In this document: piece by piece, positions 59,001 to 64,000 of the stretch
How positions within the stretch are numbered: position 1 is the first letter of the stretch
How the letters are laid out: the number at the start of each line of letters is the position of its first letter
The notes under the pieces: model-generated
What the model was told of the DNA's origin: nothing
What the model saw: the letters and a program-made list of their open reading frames with translations, nothing else
Databases searched by the model: none
Origin: Haematococcus lacustris
Taxonomy: Eukaryota > Chlorophyta > Chlorophyceae > Chlamydomonadales > Haematococcaceae
Direction: 5' to 3'
NCBI GenBank assembly: GCA_030144725.1
Contig: JASKMD010000002.1
Coordinates: 5,273,362 to 5,337,361, forward strand
Length of the DNA: 64,000 nt
Translations under genes and position numbers: made by a program

Positions 59001-61045
59001 ACCAAGCCAAACCACCCGATCACCATGTCACAGCCACTCTGCAAGGGCCATCTTCGTGTTGGTCAACCTGGCGTAGCAGTTTTTCGGCTGCGTCGTCGGC
59101 ACTGATGCCACGGACCACGAAGCGGTCCATCGCAACACCATTCACGCAGGTCAAATAATTGTTTGACCACTTCGCGATTCAGCCAAAAATCACATTGTTT
59201 ACTCGTTCGCGATTTCGCGAGGCCAAAAAAACGATTCGCGGACGCGAATCAAAAGGGAGAGTACGGTATAAATATAAAATATATACTTTTGTATATAAAT
59301 AAAAAATGTCATTTTATGTATATAAAAACATCTTTTGGCATAAGAAAATGCTGCGATACTTGTTTTTCGTTACCAGTCGGGACCAACTGCGTAACCAGCC
59401 ATGTGATGGTCCTGGACCCTTCGTTACGAGCATCAGCTTGGCTGTTTTGGAAGGAAAAAAACTGGTGCACTCACATCGGCACAGCACGTCAGCCTCCCTC
59501 AATGCCCTCCCTCCCCCGCTTCCCTCCCTCCCCCTCTTGTCACACCCCACTGGGGCTTGGTCACACTTGCAGATACCCCACCACCTGGTGGCAAGCAAGG
59601 GGGACCGGGGGAGAGGGAGGTCCCTGGGGGCCCCTGCCAGGGGCAAGGTGGGGTGCTCCGGGCTGGGCCAGCTCCTGCACTGGCAGCCACTCCTACCCCC
59701 ACCCCTGGCAACGACATCAACTCGGAGCTGGCAGCAGGTTGGAGGATGCCAACAGATCGGGGGGAAAGGGCCCCTCTCCCCTTCCCTCTTTCCCCTCCCC
59801 TCTTTCCCCTCCCCCCTTCCGTTTCCTCCTCCCGCTTGCCGCCTCCTTCCCCTCCCTTGCCCCTCCTCTCTTCTCCACTACGCCAAGCAGAGCGCCTGCT
59901 GCCTGCAGCCCGCCATGTGGCCAGACGTCTCAGCGCACGGGGAGGCGGCCTTCCCCATGTGGAGGTGCGCTTGCATGCATGCTCCACAATGGGTGGGAGC
60001 GGGGGGCAAGGGCAGGAGAGGGTGGAGAAGGGGCCTGGGCGCCGGGCTGCAGGGCCCCTCCTCCACCCTGACCTGCTGCTGGGGCGGCCTGGCTGCACAT
60101 GGCTGCTTATGACCGCAGGCGCTGGCACTGGCCCATGCAGCGGGGGGGCTGGAGGTGGCCTGCAACCTGCTGCAGCCGGACCTCACCTCCCCCCAGGCAG
60201 TGCAGGTGAGCTAGGCCAAGGGCTGGGCCAGGGCCAGGGCAGCTGCAGGGCGCAGGCCAGAGGGCGGCATGGAGGGGAGCAGCAGTGATGCTTTGGGTGG
60301 CGCTGGTTTACATCGCTGAGCCAACAGCCTGGTGTGGCGGCTGGGCAGCCTTGGCGGAGCTGGGCTGGGCTGTTGCTCATAATGGGGATTAGGGGCGCAG
60401 GCTTAGGGTGTTGCCCTGTGTTGGTAAGGGCCTTAGCTTTTGCTCTGTGCTGCCTCTGCCAATATGCGCATGGGGTATAGTTGGCAGCAATACCCCGGCT
60501 GGCAAATGCCATATCAGGGTGTTGGTGGCCAGTCAGCCAACAACGCAGCGCCCTGGGTGCAGCTGACCGCACCGCAATGGGGGGAGGGGCAGGCCTAGCC
60601 GCTGCCTGTGCCTGCGGGTGGCCCGCATCATGTGCTGGGCGTACAGGCCGCTGGGTCACTCCTGGGCAAGAGTGTGATGGGGCATGGTCATGATGCTGAT
60701 GAGTGGACCTCGCATCTCACATTTTGCATGGACCATGCATGGACCTAGCACACTGCACATCACCTACCCACGGCTGCACTGAGTGTAACCGCCATGTGTG
60801 ACCTGTCGGCGTACCTGCGCAACTAACCGTCCGTAACTGTGCGTGTGGGGACTCCTTGTGAGTGTGAAGAACGTGCCATGCCCTGGTAGGGTGTTGCGCG
60901 GCTGCAGGCAGAGGTGGCGCGGCTGTGCGGCGCCGTGGGCCTGGTGGCGGGTCAGGGCTACCAGACCAACCTGACGGCTTCGGACCTGACGCGACTTGCA
61001 CTGGATGCCTCTGGCCACAGGGACGTGGCTGGACAGGTTGGCTGA
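56065..61045 (+). CDS. Formiminotransferase-domain protein (FTCD N-terminal-like)
   Basis: Related to the glutamate formiminotransferase half of FTCD and to single-domain plant homologues; in animals the reaction moves a formimino group from formiminoglutamate to tetrahydrofolate. Supported exons: 56065-56119, 56192-56247 (VLASNVYISEGRDAAVIEQL), one ending 57107 (RVFVDPAYHRTGFTLTSTSP), one starting about 57566 (LRQHSATHPRLGVVDHISLH, the His-rich substrate region), one ending about 58020 (LPVFLYGALQAEGRRLADTR), 58350-58547 (GYFQAPAQG, HFPPDMGPQHV, GAVPWVVNYNVPV), 59909-59964 (ARHVARRLSARGGGLPHVE), 60119-60205 (ALALAHAAGGLEVACNLLQP) and 60908-61045 (AEVARLCGAVGLVAGQGYQT). The order of motifs matches the family throughout. 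A small exon between 56247 and 57030 and exon limits at 57700-57890 are unresolved. No cyclodeaminase half follows. The intron between 58547 and 59909 contains an inverted-repeat element. Confidence 0.85.
56490..56690. repeat. 35-bp G-rich minisatellite
   Basis: About six tandem 35-bp units of the form GGGGTAGGGGCAGTGGGATG plus GGGGCAGGGGGTGGA, nearly identical, in intron 2 of the formiminotransferase gene. There are no spacers, so it is not a CRISPR array. Confidence 0.95.
58075..58141. repeat. 13-bp tandem repeat
   Basis: Five units of CCCCTCCCTGACA with period 13 lie just after the exon ending near 58020, in the following intron. Confidence 0.85.
58641..59466. mobile_element. AT-rich nested inverted-repeat element (MITE-like) in an intron
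   Basis: Outer ends ACCAGT...ACTGGT with T-rich arms (58641 and 59466) are flanked by GCAC on both sides. The outer arms, about 150 bp each, are imperfect inverted repeats (GTAACGA, TTTTTATGTATATAAAATG against their complements). Inside them lies a perfect 28-bp inverted repeat, TATACCGTACTCTCCCTTTT plus GATTCGCG, at 58792-58819 and 59243-59270, enclosing about 423 bp. The inner ends carry TA at the border, as in Tc1/mariner-type duplications. Base composition is far more AT-rich than the flanks. No transposase is seen; a minus-strand phrase RFVVRGISADDAAEKLLRQV near 59070-59130 might be a decayed coding remnant. Confidence 0.75.
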
Positions 61046-61914
61046 TGCAGGTTGTCGACTTCAGTACTGCGGAGAGCTCACATCGTTTCAATGGCGAACT
61101 AACTGAAAACGTGGGGCGGCGCGATCCTTCTCAAGAGCGCGACCCCTTGGCCGACGGCAGTGTTGGCTGTTCGGGGGCTGACGGGGGGCCTTATGTCGGG
61201 GGTTGGGACTTATGTCAGCTGGGCCCTTGTCCAGGGTTCAGGTACCGGCGGTGGTCGGAAAGCGGCTCAGTGACATTTTGTCCCGCCCCGCCCTCGCCCT
61301 CGTTGTTCTCAAATCACCGCTGTCTGTAACCGTTGTGTTTTGAACGTGTGCAAACTTGACAACTTCGCACTTCGCGCTAAAATCGTGCTCTTGACTATTT
61401 CATACCTGCTTCCTGCGCCGATGATGCTTCTGCCTGCTGTTTCGACGGGGTATCATTGGTCCTGCGGTCACTCATGTAGTCTCACACCGCGATTTCAATG
61501 AGGCGAGGCGCAGATAATTCACACGGTTAGAAATCGGACAATACTCAGAATTTGTACATCAGCAAAAGACCGAAAAGTTGGGGGCCCCAACCGCCAGCTC
61601 CGTCAGGCCGCAGCCGCACCCACCCGCAGCAAGACTCGCCCAGCACGTTGCGGGGCAGCCAAAGAGCTGGCTCCCCTGCGCCCGCCCCCACCCCAATGCT
61701 GAACGCTGCTCAACAAAGCAATGCAGCCAGGTTACCCACGCCGAGAGCGGGGCGCAGGCCACACCGTTAAGTTCAGCATGGGCGGTGCTGCCCCGCTGCC
61801 AGCCCAGCCAGCCCAGCCCGCCCAGCCTATGCGAAGGCGAAATCGCCCTGGTCAGCCTGCTCCCCAGCGTGCGTCTCAACGTGCAACCCACGACCAGCCG
61901 GAGCTCTAGGACCG
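61046..61914. other. Region downstream of the formiminotransferase gene
   Basis: A TGTAA at 61325-61329, 280 bp after the stop, is a likely polyadenylation signal. Beyond it no gene is supported; frames on either strand up to the minisatellite have no recognisable motif. Confidence 0.45.
61325..61329 (+). terminator. TGTAA polyadenylation signal of the formiminotransferase gene
   Basis: Only TGTAA seen in the first 300 bp after the stop codon at 61043-61045. Confidence 0.45.
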
Positions 61915-62600
61915 CCACATCCCAGCACTGCCCCACCCCTTCCCAGCCTTGCGTTGCCCCTCCCCTCCCTGCCCAGCCCTGCCCCACCCCCTCCCAGCCC
62001 TGCCCCACCCCCTCCCAGCCTTGCGTTGCCCCTCCCCTCCCTGCCCAGCCCTGCCCCACCCCCTCCCAGCCCTGCCCCACCCCCTCTCAGCCTTGCGTTG
62101 CCCCTCCCCTCCCTGCCCAGCCCTGCCCCACCCCCTCCCAGCCCTGCCCCACCCCCTCTCAGCCTTGCATTGCCCCTCCCCTCCCTGCCCAGCCATGCCC
62201 CACCCCCTCCCAGCCATGCCCCACCCCCTCCCAGCCTTGCGTTGCCCCTCCCCTCCCTGCCCAGCCCTGCCCCACCCCCTCCCAGCCCTGCCCCACCCCC
62301 TCCCAGCCCTGCCCCACCCCCTCCCAGCCTTGCGTTGCCCCTCCCCTCCCTGCCCAGCCCTGCCCCACCCCCTCCCAGCCTTGCGTTGCCCCTCCCCTCC
62401 CTGCCCAGCCCTGCCCCACCCCCTCCCATCCCTGCCCCACCTCCTCCCAGCCTTGCGTTGCCCCTCCCCTCCCTGCCCAGCCCTGCCCCACCACCTCCTG
62501 CCCAGACCTGCCCCACCCCCTCCCAGCCCTGCCCCACCCCCTCCCAGCCCTGCCCCACCCCCTCCCAGCCCTGCCCCACCTCCTCCCAGCCTTGCGTTGC
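61915..62600. repeat. Higher-order minisatellite, 72-bp unit of 21+21+30
   Basis: A 30-bp module starting CCTTGCGTTGCCCCTCCCCT begins at 61947, 62019, 62091, 62163, 62235, 62328, 62379 and 62451. The steps are 72, 72, 72, 72, 93, 51 and 72 bp. The steps are sums of the 30-bp module and one, two or three copies of a 21-bp module (CCCTGCCCCACCCCCTCCCAG). Long frames through it on both strands are artefacts. Confidence 0.97.
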
Positions 62601-62610
62601 CCCTCCCCTC

Positions 62611-62718
62611 CCTGCCCTGCCCTGCCCTGCCCTGCCCTGTTCTGCCCTGCCCTGCCCTGCCCTGCCCTGCCCTGCCCTGCCCTGCCTTGCCCTGCCCTGC
62701 CCTGCCCTGCCCTGCCTG
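62611..62718. repeat. (CCCTG)n pentanucleotide array
   Basis: About 21 CCCTG units with one CTGTT and one CTTGC variant directly follow the minisatellite. Confidence 0.95.
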
Positions 62719-63391
62719 TAGGTGTGTGGCAGTACAGGCTGCAGGTGTGCTGCAATGCATGAGCAGCAGCAGCAGCAGGCAGCTGTGCATGTGGTGGAGT
62801 GCATGAGCAGCAGCTGCAGCAGCAGGCTGTAATGCATGAGCAGCCGTGCATGGGCAGAAGCAGGAGTGTATGGGCAGCAACAGCAGGCTGTCGGTATGTG
62901 GCAGTGCAGGCTGCAGGTGTGCTTCAGTGCATGAGCAGCAGCACCAGCACCAGGCTCAAGTGCATGTGCTGCAGTGCATGAGCAGCGGCAGCAGCAACAG
63001 GCTGTAATGCATGACCAGCAGTGCAAGGACAGCAACATGTGCGGTGTGTGTCTGGTTGCATGCACAAAGCTGGAGTGGCAACCCGACACGAGGCATGCAA
63101 TTTGCGGTTGTTCAACCATGCCATTGCTTGTGTAGCCGCATACAATAGACCTAGCGTCCTTGACCGTGCCAATTGCAGCGTCGATGTAATACCGCGTGGT
63201 GGCATATGGTATATGGGGTAAGCCTAAATTTTCCAGCCTAAACACTGCTAGCACCGCCCTGCCTCCTAGCCAACACAACAGCTGTGGTACACTCTGATGT
63301 AAGCCAACACAACTACCATAGTGACTGTGGCACACTGTGACACCACCCGGCCATACCACTAGCTCATTACGCACCTACATACCTCGGCTAT
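62719..63391. repeat. Diverged tandem GCAGCATGAGTGCATG-type repeats, then unique sequence
   Basis: From about 62719 to 63010, phrases such as GTGGCAGTGCAGGCTGCAGGTGTGC, CAGTGCATGAGCAGCAG and variants recur (for example 62728 and 62897, offset about 169). From 63020 to 63391 I see no gene or clear repeat. Confidence 0.6.
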
Positions 63392-63898
63392 CACGTTTGC
63401 AGCATGAGCGCATCACCGCATGGTGGTGTTGTCCATACAAGGGGCATGTGGCGCACCACACCCTAGCATGTGGCTGGATCTGGTGAGCCTCCACTATAGG
63501 TACCATCCGTAGTCCAGCTAGCTGTGACACATTGGGTGTGGATCACTGCCAAGCCTGCACTTGCTAAGCATGACCGTGATGCATACATGCAAAGGGGGTA
63601 TGTACCAGGTGGCTACCACGTTTGCAGCATGAGCGCATCACCGCGTGGTTGTGGTGTCCATACAAGGGGCATGTGGCGCACCACACCCTAGCATGTGGCT
63701 GGATCTGGTGAGCCTTCACTATAGGTACCATCCGTAGTCCAGCTAGCTGTGACACATTGGGTGTGGATCACTGCCAAGCCTGCACTTGCTAAGCATGACC
63801 GTGATGCATACATGCAAAGGGGGTATGTAGCAGGTGGCTACCACGTTTGCGGCCTTAGCGCATTACCGCATGGTGGTGTTGTCCATACAAGGGGCGTA
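63392..63898. repeat. 225-bp satellite-like tandem repeat, 2.2 copies
   Basis: The phrase CACGTTTGCAGCATGAGCGC recurs at 63392, 63617 and (diverged) 63842, period 225 bp. The first two units are nearly identical over their length. The third diverges after CATACAAGGGGC near 63897. No coding function is evident. Confidence 0.95.
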
Positions 63899-64000
63899 GG
63901 TATCATATATGACGAGGATACACGGCTGATAACCACCACCGTTTTCTTCATTACATCTTGACCATTCACAGCTTACAAATCACGTTGTGTGACATGGAAC

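Noticed and set aside
58789..59158. Possible transposase ORFs inside the AT-rich element
   Set aside because: Frames are short, interrupted and lack catalytic motifs; noted only as a possible remnant.
61578..62762. 394-codon plus-strand Pro-rich frame
   Set aside because: Same minisatellite artefact; the non-repetitive first 110 codons show no known motif.
61827..63374. 515-codon minus-strand frame rich in [18 protein letters not shown]
   Set aside because: It is produced by the 72-bp minisatellite and CCCTG array, whose lengths are multiples of three; all frames are open.

Overview
This window looks like nuclear DNA of a GC-rich green alga. It has many short exons with GT-AG and some GC-AG introns, TGTAA polyadenylation signals, long C- or G-rich introns, and plant/algal-only genes: an LHCI antenna protein, an LPA1-like protein, a chromomethylase, an ELF4-like protein and a two-AP2-domain factor. 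Gene content, intron style and a transposon tail that I recall from volvocalean (Haematococcus-like) proteins point to Chlamydomonadales. That placement is inference; no database was searched. All gene models were spliced by eye. Where I give exon totals, the phases close exactly and every exon stays open.

Layout: 1-6235 telomerase reverse transcriptase (TERT, +, 5' end outside the window, 500-N gap inside). 6973-10787 PLAT-like plastid membrane protein (+). 11243-13705 eukaryotic UDP-galactopyranose mutase (+, 533 aa). 14658-18091 LHCI chlorophyll a/b protein (+, 245 aa, 13 exons). 19322-25650 double-AP2 transcription factor with an AT-hook (+, 1021 aa), whose sixth intron holds a complete 1.74 kb transposon. 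27418-29460 METTL13-like methyltransferase (-, 238 aa), divergent from a 77-aa ELF4-domain protein at 30242-30888 (+). 32088-34078 second copy of the transposon. 34351-45518 chromomethylase-type DNA methyltransferase (-). 45863-49499 GPN1-type GTPase (-, 381 aa), divergent from a 121-aa membrane protein at 49705-50281 (+). 51035-51520 relic of a TnpB/Fanzor-like element. 51627-55642 LPA1-like PSII biogenesis protein (+, 307 aa). 56065-61045 formiminotransferase-domain protein (+) with an AT-rich inverted-repeat element in an intron. 61915-64000 satellite-like tandem repeats.

The genes are ordinary, independently transcribed nuclear genes, not an operon. Functional themes are telomere maintenance (TERT, plus interstitial TTAGGG tracts), photosynthesis (LHCI, LPA1-like, the PLAT protein) and chromatin silencing (chromomethylase).

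The most novel material is mobile DNA. There is a DNA-transposon family with about 17-bp TCAGGC/CCCCAACA termini and perfect 7-bp target duplications, one copy of which sits in a dispersed repeat whose uninterrupted relative is also in the window. There are two remnants of an element with a TnpB/Fanzor-like RuvC signature and a shared 3' module. There is also a nested inverted-repeat element in an intron, and a minisatellite with a 21+21+30 bp higher-order unit.
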